DNA from: RUG11272 sp045226335
GTDB taxonomy: Bacteria > Bacillota > Clostridia > Christensenellales > Aristaeellaceae
Reading direction: 5' to 3'
Length of the DNA stretch: 18,839 nt
Assembly (NCBI GenBank): GCA_045226335.1
Contig: JBGVCH010000095.1
Coordinates: forward strand, 1-18,839
Positions 13,001 through 18,839 of the stretch are shown here, one piece after another. The notes beneath the pieces were generated by a model. The model made no database searches. It was not told where the DNA came from and saw nothing but the letters and a program-made list of their open reading frames with translations. Position 1 is the stretch's first letter. Each line of letters opens with the position of its first letter. The translations under genes and the position numbers were made by a program.

Positions 13001-14658
13001 ATGATGATGAGGGTGTGGAGCTGCTCCTCCTCCTTGCGGGTGGTCCGCTCGGAGAAGCACATATTCTGCAGCGCCACCGAGAGGCTGCGCACCTCGTCCA
13101 CCGTGGATCCCCAGTAGCGGAAGCTCTTCTCGTCGTTCCAGCAGTGCGGCAGCCAGCGGGCGAACTCCCAGTCTTTCTTCGCCGTATCCGGGCAGATCAG
13201 GGCGATCTTCAGCTCCTTGTAGCTGTGCTGGGTGCAGACCTGCATGATCAGCGAGCGCACGTACCGCATCCTCAGACCGTACTCGCCGAAGATGCCCAGC
13301 ACCTTGACCTCGCGCAGTTTCAGCATGTAGGGCGCGTCCGCCACGGTGCGCTCCGCCTTGCGGAAACGGTCGAAGGCGTCCCGGACGTCGTCCTCCTCCA
13401 TGGAGAAGTGATCGCCCGGGTCGTTGATCTCCATGTCAATGTCGATGCGGGCCCTTCCGATGCGCAGGTCCAGAAAATCCTCATGGTTCAGCATCCGCTC
13501 CCACAGGTGCTCGTCCCGGGCAAAGGCGTGCCGGACCAGCTCGTCCGTGGTGGGATAGGTCTCCTCCAGAAGGCGTTTCTGATGCTCGCCGGTCTTCGTG
13601 ATCTCCGCCATGGTATCCCGGAGATAGCGAATGTACTTTTCGCGGCGTTTCTTCTCTTTCTTTTCCTTCTGGCTGTCCGTGTATTTCCGGTTGATGATGG
13701 GCATGACCAGGCTGCCGACGAACATGCCGCTGGACATCAGCACCGAGGGCAGCACGCTGATAAAGGGCGATTTGTTCTGAATGGCCGTCTGCATGGTCAT
13801 GGTGGCCATCATGATGGAGGACATGCCCATCATCGCCGAGGAGCCCATGGCCAGGATCAGCGGCTGTTCCTCGCCGTTCTGCTGGGAGGGCGGCGAGTCC
13901 ACGTTGAACTTCGGCGTCTCGTGCTTCATGTAGATCCGGGGCGAGCGGTTGAAGATGCAGTCCTGGCTGCCTTCCTCCCTCCGGGTGTCCGCCAGGATGC
14001 TGTTGATGCGCGTGACATAACCGCTGATGGATCGGTCGGCCATGCCCCGGCCCATGGAGCAGTACACCGCCGCGAACTCGCCCATGAACAGCAGCCGCAT
14101 GCCGTAGATGTCCAGGATACCGCCGGCGTGCAGCAGGATCCCGTCGGCCCTGTCCAGGATCTTGCCGTTGACAAAAGTCTCGCTGCCGTTGAGGGCTTTG
14201 ACCGTCAGCCCGTCCAGCCCGCGCTGGATCATCAGATGCGCGTCATTGACCACCGGGAAGTCCGTGCGGATCCCGCAGCTGTTGGAAAAGCCGATGGTCA
14301 CGGTCCTGTCCAGGGGAAGGCTGACCAGAAAGACGTCGTGGTTCTCCCTGGTGTCCGTGAACAGCAGGAAATAGACCGTTCCGTCCTGCGTCATCACCTG
14401 GCAGGCGAAGCGATCCTGCAGCACACAGCGGTGAACCGCCGACTCAAAGGTAAAGTCATCCCCGTCCACGGTCAGGGGCAGGATCGAGCACCCGGGCTTG
14501 GCGTGCAGGGTCCATTTTTCCCGGTCGCCCACCGCGTCCAGGAGGCGGATATGCTTCCCGTCCGCGTCCAGAAAGGCCAACTCCACCACGCCGTCGAAAT
14601 TGTTCGGCAGCGACCCCGTGTACATTCCCTTTTCCTTGTTGAAATAGCTGACCCGCAT
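10030..14658 (-). CDS. essC: EssC-type FtsK/SpoIIIE ATPase, motor of the type VII secretion system
   Basis: A 1542-residue membrane ATPase; ATG with GAGGAG 7 bases upstream, 33 bases after the preceding gene. Length fits EssC/YukBA (about 1480-1500). The N-terminus (1-200) is FHA-like beta sandwich (SCGIRTDFPVVND, LNGSETFVNGK). Two membrane segments lie at about 266-290 and 298-322; the first is very Met-rich. Coiled, charged KEKKEKKRREK follows. ATPase 1 is intact: Walker A GTTGSGKS (714-721), Walker B FVLIDY (742-747), LVIVSDEFAEL (826-836) and LILATQRPTGVV. ATPase 2 has a damaged P-loop, GNAGSGQE (1059-1066, Gln for Lys). ATPase 3 (about 1320-1542) has no P-loop but keeps the fold pattern (NLILYREAPE). 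It would recognise WXG100-type substrates through its C-terminal domains and power export across the cytoplasmic membrane. The presence of fused FtsK domains and N-terminal FHA marks it as EssC, not FtsK. Confidence 0.95.
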   Translation of the reverse strand: MRVSYFNKEKGMYTGSLPNNFDGVVELAFLDADGKHIRLLDAVGDREKWTLHAKPGCSILPLTVDGDDFTFESAVHRCVLQDRFACQVMTQDGTVYFLLFTDTRENHDVFLVSLPLDRTVTIGFSNSCGIRTDFPVVNDAHLMIQRGLDGLTVKALNGSETFVNGKILDRADGILLHAGGILDIYGMRLLFMGEFAAVYCSMGRGMADRSISGYVTRINSILADTRREEGSQDCIFNRSPRIYMKHETPKFNVDSPPSQQNGEEQPLILAMGSSAMMGMSSIMMATMTMQTAIQNKSPFISVLPSVLMSSGMFVGSLVMPIINRKYTDSQKEKKEKKRREKYIRYLRDTMAEITKTGEHQKRLLEETYPTTDELVRHAFARDEHLWERMLNHEDFLDLRIGRARIDIDMEINDPGDHFSMEEDDVRDAFDRFRKAERTVADAPYMLKLREVKVLGIFGEYGLRMRYVRSLIMQVCTQHSYKELKIALICPDTAKKDWEFARWLPHCWNDEKSFRYWGSTVDEVRSLSVALQNMCFSERTTRKEEEQLHTLIIIADKALSENCRSLINAMKRLDGYPVSIIALAGTPGELPKECHSVISLKETGGALFNDINQLEKATGFTYDPMLSEQVLRDLAVRLRHTHLAGEEAEGALPDSLTFFDMLRCGNVRQMNAAMRWKNSDPIHSLAAPMGSNKDGSLLMLDIHQNAHGPHGLVAGTTGSGKSELLISYLLSMAVYYDPLEVGFVLIDYKGGGMSDTLKALPHVVGVIDNLGGRQGIHRAMVCITNELRRRQAIFKETGDRLGMKNIDIHSYQGLYRSGKVEEPLQHLVIVSDEFAELKQQEPDFMDDLVSAARIGRSLGVHLILATQRPTGVVNDQILSNTRFRVCMKVQDRGDSMSMIGKPDAAMLTKAGRFYLQVGMDEVFELGQSAWSGADTVEKEFYTQEPDRGVEVLNNQGLTVAKAIPAAYVHKRKEGEVTEKQVDTIVRYLAETAKEAGKKPKQIWLPMLSAQRTLDGLEQTYEPSFTPWMLDPVVGEVDDPVRQAQYPLQMQLTEGNTVIMGNAGSGQEEMVDNIIYSLCTHHAPEEVHIYVLDFAMETTRSFMAMPHVGDVMGAGENEKIANFMAWLDQESARRRMLISNYGGSLDLVRKSGQKVPNVLVIIQNFAAFTEAFEAYEDNIYALTRDASSFGIYFVITATNTRAVRSKILQTFRQYFCLEMADEMEYMNLLGKTNGIKPMKRKGSGICAGDGRILEFQTAMIFPDTGENATELLRKRSREVAEQWKGKGAEKVRVLPEHVCLQDLTEDPAAISMRAVPVGISKTRLDPVTLDFWTNGINLILYREAPEYPFFPCFTRMIGLQPERKVYVLDAGSIYPAGAGEGYTLAQSDSDLCRTADELFNLLLSRWKENKEAQEKGSQVRFGEVVILITAIRNLTDTLKNGEAAYPQLGEKFDEMLKRIGSRLGMTAVIIGKPADLSACSIRPWYSAVSRSSGLWLGGGITNQQMLNQSVSMREVLPEGPYGYAVRNEKAQCVKLLEQMSAIGK

Positions 14659-14691
14659 GCAAACGCTCCTCTGCCCTCCGGTGATCCGGGG

Positions 14692-15999
14692 TTATTCCAC
14701 GACCATCTGGAAGCTGGTGCGATCCAGCAGCAGGCCGTCGACGTAGACGTCCAGGATGCAATCCTCGGCGGGCCATGCGCCCTGGTTCTGATAGACCTGC
14801 TCCAGTAGGTCGTCGAGGTACGCCGCGATGCCCGCGTCGTTGGTCTCGTTGAACCGGATCTTCACGTCCTTGACATAGACCAGGTTGTCGTTCTCCCCGT
14901 CCGAGGTGCGCAGGACGATCCGGACCGTCTTTTCGTTGTCCCGGGGGTCCGCCGCGCTTCCCCGCGTCAGAACGCCGTGGATCAGATACCCGATCTTCGC
15001 GAAGTCCATGCTGGCGATGGGCAGGATCATCTCCCCGCCGCGCTCGATGGGAGACCACAGCTTCCCGGTCATGGTGGTGCGCTGATCCGGTGTGGCAAAC
15101 AACTCGAAGAACATGTCCCGGTTGGTCTTGCGGAGGTCACGGTTGTGCTTGTCCCTGGTCGCGCAGCTGTAGGAATAGACGACGAGTTCCTCCGACACCG
15201 CGTATTTGTACCGGTTCGTGCTCGCCCTGGCCGTCTGCACCTCGATGGCCTTGCTGAGGCCCGAGCGGCTGCCATTCTTCATGGGGGTTACGGAGATGCT
15301 GTAGGTGGTCTCGGGAATCAGATTGTCCAGTTCCGCCGCGCACTCGATCACCAGTTTCGACTCCGCGCTGTCCGCCACACCCTTCCGGCTGTAGTTGATC
15401 ACATACTGATGGTCAGCCGTCGGGTCGTCGTCCGTGTCGATCCAGCTGAGGGCAATCTTCGTGCTCTTGGTGTCGCTGGCCTGCACCTTCAGCAGCACGT
15501 CCGGGTAGTCCCCATTAACGAGGTGCCAGTATATGAGTGTTGCGTCCAGAACGCCAAGGATTTGTCCAAACGCTTCCTTCGCCTCTTCGTTCATACCGTA
15601 TAGCATATAGATCTGTCCATCACAGTAGATGACCATCTGACCGGCATTCGGGCAGTCTTTGTCCTCCGGAAAAGTGGTATTTCCGGCTTTCGTGAACGTC
15701 TTGAACTGTTTATTTGCCTCACTATAGTTTCCCTCTTTCAACAGAGCGAAACCCCTTGCATAAATCGCGTAGTCGTCCACACCACCCGTCCTGTCCCAGG
15801 CGTTCGGCCACAATTCAAGGATGGTGTCGTAAGTCTCTATGGCCGCGTCGTAGAAGCCGTCGTCAAAATCCTCAAAGAACATGTCCAGGTACATCTGGTA
15901 ATCGAGGACCTGCCCGCTGCCGAGATCCGCCAGCGCCGGCGCCCCGGCCGTCAGCATCAGCAGAGCCAGGGCCGCGCAGATAAACCGCTTTGAAAGCAT
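14692..15999 (-). CDS. Secreted protein with TPR-like, FN3-like and C-terminal domains (paralogue B)
   Basis: A 435-residue protein; ATG with GGAGGAG 6 bases upstream, 14 bases after the previous gene. Signal peptide MLSKRFICAALALLMLTAGA-PALA with a likely cut before DLG. Residues 30-160 are TPR-like (YDAAIETYDTILELWPNAWD, GNYSEANKQFKTF). Residues about 165-256 look FN3-like, with DNLIPETTYSISV (225-237). The rest (about 260-435) is a beta-rich domain that ends WPAEDCILDVYVDGLLLDR, clearly like the end of the 426-residue neighbour (WPEGRATIELYIDGYFVDK). Immediately upstream of essC. I do not recognise a named family; likely an exported or surface-anchored accessory of the T7SS. No lipobox Cys at the cleavage site, so probably not a lipoprotein. 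Confidence 0.85.
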   Translation of the reverse strand: MLSKRFICAALALLMLTAGAPALADLGSGQVLDYQMYLDMFFEDFDDGFYDAAIETYDTILELWPNAWDRTGGVDDYAIYARGFALLKEGNYSEANKQFKTFTKAGNTTFPEDKDCPNAGQMVIYCDGQIYMLYGMNEEAKEAFGQILGVLDATLIYWHLVNGDYPDVLLKVQASDTKSTKIALSWIDTDDDPTADHQYVINYSRKGVADSAESKLVIECAAELDNLIPETTYSISVTPMKNGSRSGLSKAIEVQTARASTNRYKYAVSEELVVYSYSCATRDKHNRDLRKTNRDMFFELFATPDQRTTMTGKLWSPIERGGEMILPIASMDFAKIGYLIHGVLTRGSAADPRDNEKTVRIVLRTSDGENDNLVYVKDVKIRFNETNDAGIAAYLDDLLEQVYQNQGAWPAEDCILDVYVDGLLLDRTSFQMVVE

Positions 16000-16013
16000 G
16001 ATGATCTCCTCCG

Positions 16014-17294
16014 TCAGTTCAGCTTCAGCTCCACGTCCATCTTGTCCACGAAGTACCCGTCGATGTAGAGTTCAATGGTCGCCCTGCCCTCCGGCCAGGT
16101 CTGCTCCTGTCCGTTGTAGCAGGCCGTCAGCAGCTCGGTGAGGTCAAAGATGAAAGTGTTGTCCATCGGCTTGCCGTCCTTGCTGAGGGCCGGCGCGTTC
16201 AGCTCCTGGCTCCAGGCGTACACACCCTTGCTCTCCAGCCGCAGAACGCCCATCCAGGTCATGGTGGTCTTGCCGGGATCCGAATTCTGCAAGGTCACCG
16301 CCAGAGAGTAGTGATTCTGGCCAACGGCGTAGCCCTTGTCCACCCGGACGTAAACCACGCCCTCCTCCGGGACCACGTCGCTCATCCGCCTGTAGAGCTG
16401 CGACAGATCCGTGTACCGCTGCGCGTCCCTGTCGGTGTAGGTCTTCAGCCTGGCTTTTCCCTCCCGGCTGCTCATGGCTTTCAGAACATCCTGGCCTTCG
16501 TTCAGCGCAGGAACGGTGTCGGTCACAAAGCTTACTTTGACCGCGTTGACGGCACCCTGGGGCAGGATGCTGACCGTATAGGCTGTGTCCGGGATCAACC
16601 CGTCGGCGGTGAAGGCGCACGCTTCGACCACAGCTTCAATGGCCTCGCCGCCGCTTTCCGGCTTGCAGGTGATCTCGTAACTCTCCGTGCTCTCGCTGTC
16701 CTCCCAGGTCACCGTGACGGAAACAGCGGTCTTTTCTGTTTTGATCCCCTTGATGGGCCTTATGGGATTAATGCCGATCAGCCTCTCGATTCGCTCGATC
16801 GTATCAAGGTGAACGCCGCAGGCTTTATAAAACTCCACGGCTTCGTCGCGTTTCGCTTCCCAGGCGTCGTTTTTCTGCTTCATGAGGGTTTCCATCTCGT
16901 TCTCGCAGATTCTCCCCTTTGCATATTGTACGAGGCTAGCCGCCGGAACAAGCAGCTCATTATCCGGGAACTCACTCTGGCCGGGCATCATCAGGATCAG
17001 CTCAAACGACTTGACCGCGTTTTCCAGCGCCTCGGTCGTAGCCTCTTCCAGTGACAGCATGCCGCCCGCGTAGTAGTAATACAGGAGCGCTTCCGGATAA
17101 TCGCCGAAATAATCCTTGTACAGCTGATAATGCTCAATCGCCTGTTGATATTTCTTGTCTTCGATGCTGTAGACGATTTGCCTGTACTCCTGATCGGGGT
17201 CAACAAACCCGCCGGAGTTCTCCCCGAGACCCGGAGCGTAGTACAGGATCATCACCAGCAGGGCCGCCGCGAAAAATCGTTTGAAAGCGCTCAT
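16014..17294 (-). CDS. Secreted protein with TPR-like, FN3-like and C-terminal domains (paralogue A), first gene of the operon
   Basis: A 426-residue protein; ATG with GGAGG 8 bases upstream. Signal peptide MSAFKRFFAAALLVMILYYA with a likely cut near GLGEN. Residues 33-160 are helical, TPR-like (YQQAIEHYQLYKDYFGDYPEALLYYYYAG). Residues about 178-260 are FN3-like (VSVTVTWEDSESTESYEITC and GLIPDTAYTVSI at 232-243). A C-terminal domain (about 270-426) ends TWPEGRATIELYIDGYFVDK. The same order of modules is seen in the 435-residue neighbour, and the FN3-like and C-terminal modules recur outside the membrane in the kinase, so these three are built from shared parts. It is the promoter-proximal gene. 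Function unknown; it may be a ligand or scaffold outside the membrane. Confidence 0.85.
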   Translation of the reverse strand: MSAFKRFFAAALLVMILYYAPGLGENSGGFVDPDQEYRQIVYSIEDKKYQQAIEHYQLYKDYFGDYPEALLYYYYAGGMLSLEEATTEALENAVKSFELILMMPGQSEFPDNELLVPAASLVQYAKGRICENEMETLMKQKNDAWEAKRDEAVEFYKACGVHLDTIERIERLIGINPIRPIKGIKTEKTAVSVTVTWEDSESTESYEITCKPESGGEAIEAVVEACAFTADGLIPDTAYTVSILPQGAVNAVKVSFVTDTVPALNEGQDVLKAMSSREGKARLKTYTDRDAQRYTDLSQLYRRMSDVVPEEGVVYVRVDKGYAVGQNHYSLAVTLQNSDPGKTTMTWMGVLRLESKGVYAWSQELNAPALSKDGKPMDNTFIFDLTELLTACYNGQEQTWPEGRATIELYIDGYFVDKMDVELKLN

Positions 17295-17499
17295 GATTCA
17301 GTCCTCCATTTTCTTTCTGACAAACGCGATCCGTGGGTTCAGCTCCGTCCGCTTTGATTCCCTGCATCCCGGGAAGGCGGATCGACGCTGCATGACGGCA
17401 AAACAGGTTCAAACGGCGCGCCTTTGCGCAAACAGTGCGGCCGAACGCCCCTCGCCGTCTTTACGGTTTTGTAAATTCCTTTCACATTGAAAAACCCCA
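17295..17499 (-). promoter_or_regulatory. Leader region of the T7SS operon
   Basis: About 205 bases separate the inferred transcription start from the first ATG. No gene is supported here: a 70-codon frame starting at 17412 runs into the signal-peptide gene in another frame and has no ribosome site. A small inverted repeat (TTCCC...GGGAA on the minus strand, about 17358-17375) is present but no riboswitch class is recognisable. The GGAGG at about 17303-17307 belongs to the first gene. Confidence 0.4.
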
Positions 17500-17505
17500 A
17501 TATGT

Positions 17506-17534
17506 ATTGTACAACAATTATAACATGATTACAA
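17506..17534 (-). promoter_or_regulatory. Sigma-A-type promoter of the T7SS operon
   Basis: On the minus strand TTGTAA (17529-17534) and TACAAT (17506-17511) are separated by exactly 17 bases inside an AT-rich island (17465-17570) that stands out from the GC-rich surroundings. A TATAAT (17517-17522) lies in the spacer but has no good -35 partner. It is the only clear promoter upstream of the 17-kb gene run. Confidence 0.7.
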
Positions 17535-17582
17535 TGGCCAGAATATTAAAAAAACAATTACGCGCTCCGCGTGTCCCGCCAT

Positions 17583-17609
17583 AAAAAACAGCCAGCGCTG
17601 TGCTGACTG
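17583..17609 (-). terminator. Intrinsic terminator of the HTH gene
   Basis: On the minus strand an 8-bp stem (CAGTCAGC with GCTGGCTG, one G-U pair, 5-base loop) is followed by TTTTTT. It lies 18 bases after the stop of the HTH gene and before the T7SS promoter, so it insulates the operon from upstream transcription. Confidence 0.85.
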
Positions 17610-17627
17610 CTTTCATGGCCCGGGGGC

Positions 17628-18263
17628 TCATTTCCCCAGCAGGCTTCCGATGGCGTTCTCCAGGATGCCGGAGACCGTGTTGCTGACGGAATTCTTGCCG
17701 TTGATGGTGTCCAGCAGGTCGTCCCGCTCTCCTTTCAGGATCTTGGTGGCCGCTTTCTTCGCGTCGGCGGAAGCGGCGCGGTAGGCTTCGACCAGCTTCT
17801 TTTCCGTGGCGGTGACCTTCATGGAGGTGTTGGCGTTGGCGGGGGTCTTGGGCGTGGAGGTCTTCTTCGCGGTGCCGGTGGTGCCGGAGGGCTTTTTCGC
17901 CGAAGTGCTTGTGCTGGCGGGCTTCTTGGCGGTGGTGCTTGTGCTGGCGGGCTTCTTGGCGGTGGTGCTTGTGCTGGCCGGCTTCTTGGCGGTGGTGCTT
18001 GTGCTGGCCGGCTTCTTGGCGGTGGTAGAAGAAGTCTTCTTCGCGGTGACGTTCTTGGGCGCGTTCAGCAGGGTGGCCTGGGTCACGCCCAGCGTCTTGG
18101 CCAGGATCTTGAGCTTCGCCTGGGTCAGGTCCGTTTCCCCCGCCTCCACGGCGCGGACTTCCGCCAGGCTCACGCCGGAGGATTTCCGGGCCAGCTGCTC
18201 CTGCGACATGCCCGCTTTCTCCCGGGCTTCCTTGATGACTGTGCCGACTTTCTTGGTTGCCAT
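17628..18263 (-). CDS. XRE-type HTH protein with histone-H1-like repeat tail
   Basis: A 211-residue protein. Start chosen at the ATG at 18261-18263 (MATKKVGTVIKEAREKAG) with AAAAGGAGA 7-8 bases upstream; an ATG two codons earlier sits too close to that site. Residues 6-62 form a Cro/C1-type helix-turn-helix (SQEQLARKSSGVSLAEVRAVEAGETDLT). Residues 66-150 are a Lys/Ala/Thr/Ser/Pro-rich tail with decapeptide repeats AKKPASTSTT, like bacterial histone-H1-type DNA-binding tails. Residues 155-211 resemble the C-terminal helix of XRE regulators (LVEAYRAASADAKKAATKIL) plus a hydrophobic end (ILENAIGSLLGK). Likely binds DNA, perhaps as a nucleoid-associated regulator. It is divergent from the 84-residue gene, with 137 bases between them; a short CCGCG/CGCGG hairpin (18288-18303) lies in its leader. 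Confidence 0.85.
   Translation of the reverse strand: MATKKVGTVIKEAREKAGMSQEQLARKSSGVSLAEVRAVEAGETDLTQAKLKILAKTLGVTQATLLNAPKNVTAKKTSSTTAKKPASTSTTAKKPASTSTTAKKPASTSTTAKKPASTSTSAKKPSGTTGTAKKTSTPKTPANANTSMKVTATEKKLVEAYRAASADAKKAATKILKGERDDLLDTINGKNSVSNTVSGILENAIGSLLGK
17911..18030 (-). repeat. 30-bp tandem repeats (4 units) encoding AKKPASTSTT
   Basis: Four 30-bp units start at 17911, 17941, 17971 and 18001; the first two are identical, the next two differ from them by one base (ggcgg/ggccg), and the last unit diverges in its final four bases. They encode the Lys/Pro/Ser/Thr tail of the HTH protein. The near identity points to recent slippage or unequal recombination. Confidence 0.92.
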
Positions 18264-18320
18264 GACCATCTCTCCTTTTATTTTCTTCCGCGCCTTCACG
18301 CGGATGGTTTACGAATCATC

Positions 18321-18349
18321 TTGCGAAATCGGCCGCCGTGGCGTATAAT
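18321..18349 (+). promoter_or_regulatory. Sigma-A-type promoter of the 84-residue gene
   Basis: TTGCGA (18321-18326) and a perfect TATAAT (18344-18349) are 17 bases apart. The ATG of the downstream gene is 52 bases beyond the -10 box, with AGAAAGGAAG as ribosome site. The divergent HTH gene starts 58 bases on the other side, so a regulator bound here could affect both. Confidence 0.85.
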
Positions 18350-18400
18350 ATCGGCAGCGCAGACAGGGCGTCTGCCTTGACAGAGAAAGGAAGCGAGCGT

Positions 18401-18655
18401 ATGGATCTTCAGAAAATCATTTCGGACCTGCTTGCCAAGATCCAGGGCGACAGCGGCCTGATGGAAAAGGTTCAGGCCGATCCGGCCGAAACCGTGAGGG
18501 GCCTCCTGGGCGACACCAAGCTGGATGCCGGCCAGCTGAAGGATGTCATCGCCGGCCTGCTGGAAAAGCTGGGCCTGGGCGGCATCGCCGACGCCGTCGG
18601 CGGCGAGAAGGGCGGCCTCCTCGACAAGCTGAAGGGCCTCTTCGGAAAGTCCTGA
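18401..18655 (+). CDS. Small hypothetical protein, helical
   Basis: An 84-residue protein. Start chosen at the ATG at 18401 (MDLQKIISDLLAKI), preceded by AAAGGAAG 8 bases away and by a perfect promoter; an open frame further upstream covers the promoter. It is acidic to neutral, with amphipathic helices (LQKIISDLLAKIQGD, AETVRGLLGDTKLDAGQLKDVIAGLLEKL) and a Gly/Lys-rich end (KGGLLDKLKGLFGKS). No signal peptide. I do not recognise a characterised family; the short LLxKL/GLFGK tail is reminiscent of the end of the divergent HTH protein, but too short to prove kinship. It forms a single-gene unit with its own promoter and terminator. Confidence 0.8.
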   Translation: MDLQKIISDLLAKIQGDSGLMEKVQADPAETVRGLLGDTKLDAGQLKDVIAGLLEKLGLGGIADAVGGEKGGLLDKLKGLFGKS

Positions 18656-18664
18656 TCCCCTTGA

Positions 18665-18686
18665 CCGCCGCACCCGCGGCGGTTTT
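18665..18686 (+). terminator. Intrinsic terminator of the 84-residue gene
   Basis: A 7-bp perfect GC stem (CCGCCGC / GCGGCGG, 18665-18671 and 18676-18682) with loop ACCC is followed by TTTT. It starts 10 bases after the stop of the plus-strand gene, and its U-run overlaps the stop codon of the convergent holA gene. Confidence 0.82.
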
Positions 18687-18839
18687 ACTGTCCCCTCGTC
18701 TCCCTGCGGATGGCGAAGAGTTTCAGCATCAGCGCCTCCAGGCAGCCCTCTTCCGGCATCTGCCCGCTCTTGACGCGGTACTCCGTGTCGAGGCAGGCCT
18801 CCAGGCTCTGCTTGATTTCCCGGTTGGACATCTGTCGGG
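18685..18839 (-). CDS. holA: DNA polymerase III delta subunit, C-terminal end (partial)
   Basis: Only the last 51 codons are in the window; the gene runs in from the right edge and ends at the TAA at 18685-18687. The visible end (MSNREIKQSLEACLDTEYRV, KSGQMPEEGCLEALMLKLF) matches the clamp-loader delta subunit C-terminus, with LEACLDTEYRVKSG and EALMLKL as the characteristic helical motifs. The clamp loader opens the sliding clamp for DNA polymerase III. This is a housekeeping gene that fixes the chromosomal setting. The call rests on a short fragment. Confidence 0.72.
   Translation of the reverse strand, partial: RQMSNREIKQSLEACLDTEYRVKSGQMPEEGCLEALMLKLFAIRRETRGQ

Noticed and set aside
9967..14808. 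A 1613-codon plus-strand open frame opposite essC
   Set aside because: It lies exactly antisense to a clear FtsK/SpoIIIE gene; its Gln/His/Val/Leu-rich translation shows no domain. Long antisense frames are expected from GC-rich third positions.
17200..17412. 70-codon minus-strand frame upstream of the first operon gene
   Set aside because: It overlaps the signal-peptide gene in another frame, has no ribosome site and no recognisable domain.
18296..18673. 125-codon minus-strand frame opposite the 84-residue gene
   Set aside because: Antisense to a gene with its own promoter, ribosome site and terminator; it also covers the terminator stem.

Overview
The window reads as part of a bacterial chromosome from a high-GC (about 60% by eye) low-GC-phylum relative, most likely a Clostridia-type Firmicute. 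The signs are strong GGAGG ribosome binding sites on nearly every gene, a YukD/EssC-type (Firmicutes-style) type VII secretion system, and HWTDATC...TCxxCG repeats of a kind I associate with secreted proteins of gut Clostridia. The genus cannot be fixed from the sequence alone.

Layout. Positions 1-17294 hold one co-directional minus-strand cluster, so it is transcribed from right to left. It starts at a good promoter at about 17506-17534 and runs, in order of transcription: two secreted TPR/FN3-like proteins (17294-16014 and 15999-14692); the EssC-type FtsK/SpoIIIE secretion ATPase (14658-10030); two free-standing WXG100 proteins (9973-9695 and 9659-9348) and a 67-residue helical protein (9329-9126); two large proteins with a WXG100-like domain at the C-terminus (8861-6591 and 6532-3905); a transmembrane Ser/Thr kinase (3858-1801); an FHA-domain protein (1786-1184); a YukD/EsaB ubiquitin-like protein (1187-924); and a secreted protein with CxxC repeats that runs off the left edge (869-1). 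Gaps are short (a 4-base overlap to 58 bases) except for 264 bases between the 67-residue gene and the first large effector-like gene, which hold a strong hairpin.

The right end is a different neighbourhood: a minus-strand XRE-type HTH protein with a histone-H1-like Lys/Ala/Thr/Pro tail (18263-17628, with its own terminator), a divergent 84-residue protein (18401-18655) with its own promoter and terminator, and the convergent C-terminal end of holA (DNA polymerase III delta subunit) at the right edge.

How the genes may work together. EssC would drive export of the WXG100 proteins and of the two large proteins. Those two carry the WXG100-like module at the C-terminus instead of the N-terminus. 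One (875 aa) has an alpha/beta-hydrolase with an intact GHSQGG nucleophile elbow; the other (756 aa) is a paralogue whose Ser and probable His have been replaced and which has gained a roughly 220-residue glycine-rich linker. The kinase, the FHA protein and the FHA-like N-terminus of EssC suggest control of secretion by Thr phosphorylation. The extracellular part of the kinase carries the same FN3-like plus C-terminal module as the two secreted proteins that open the operon. No clear EsaA, EssA or EssB homologue and no obvious immunity gene lies in the window, so this is a non-canonical T7SS locus.
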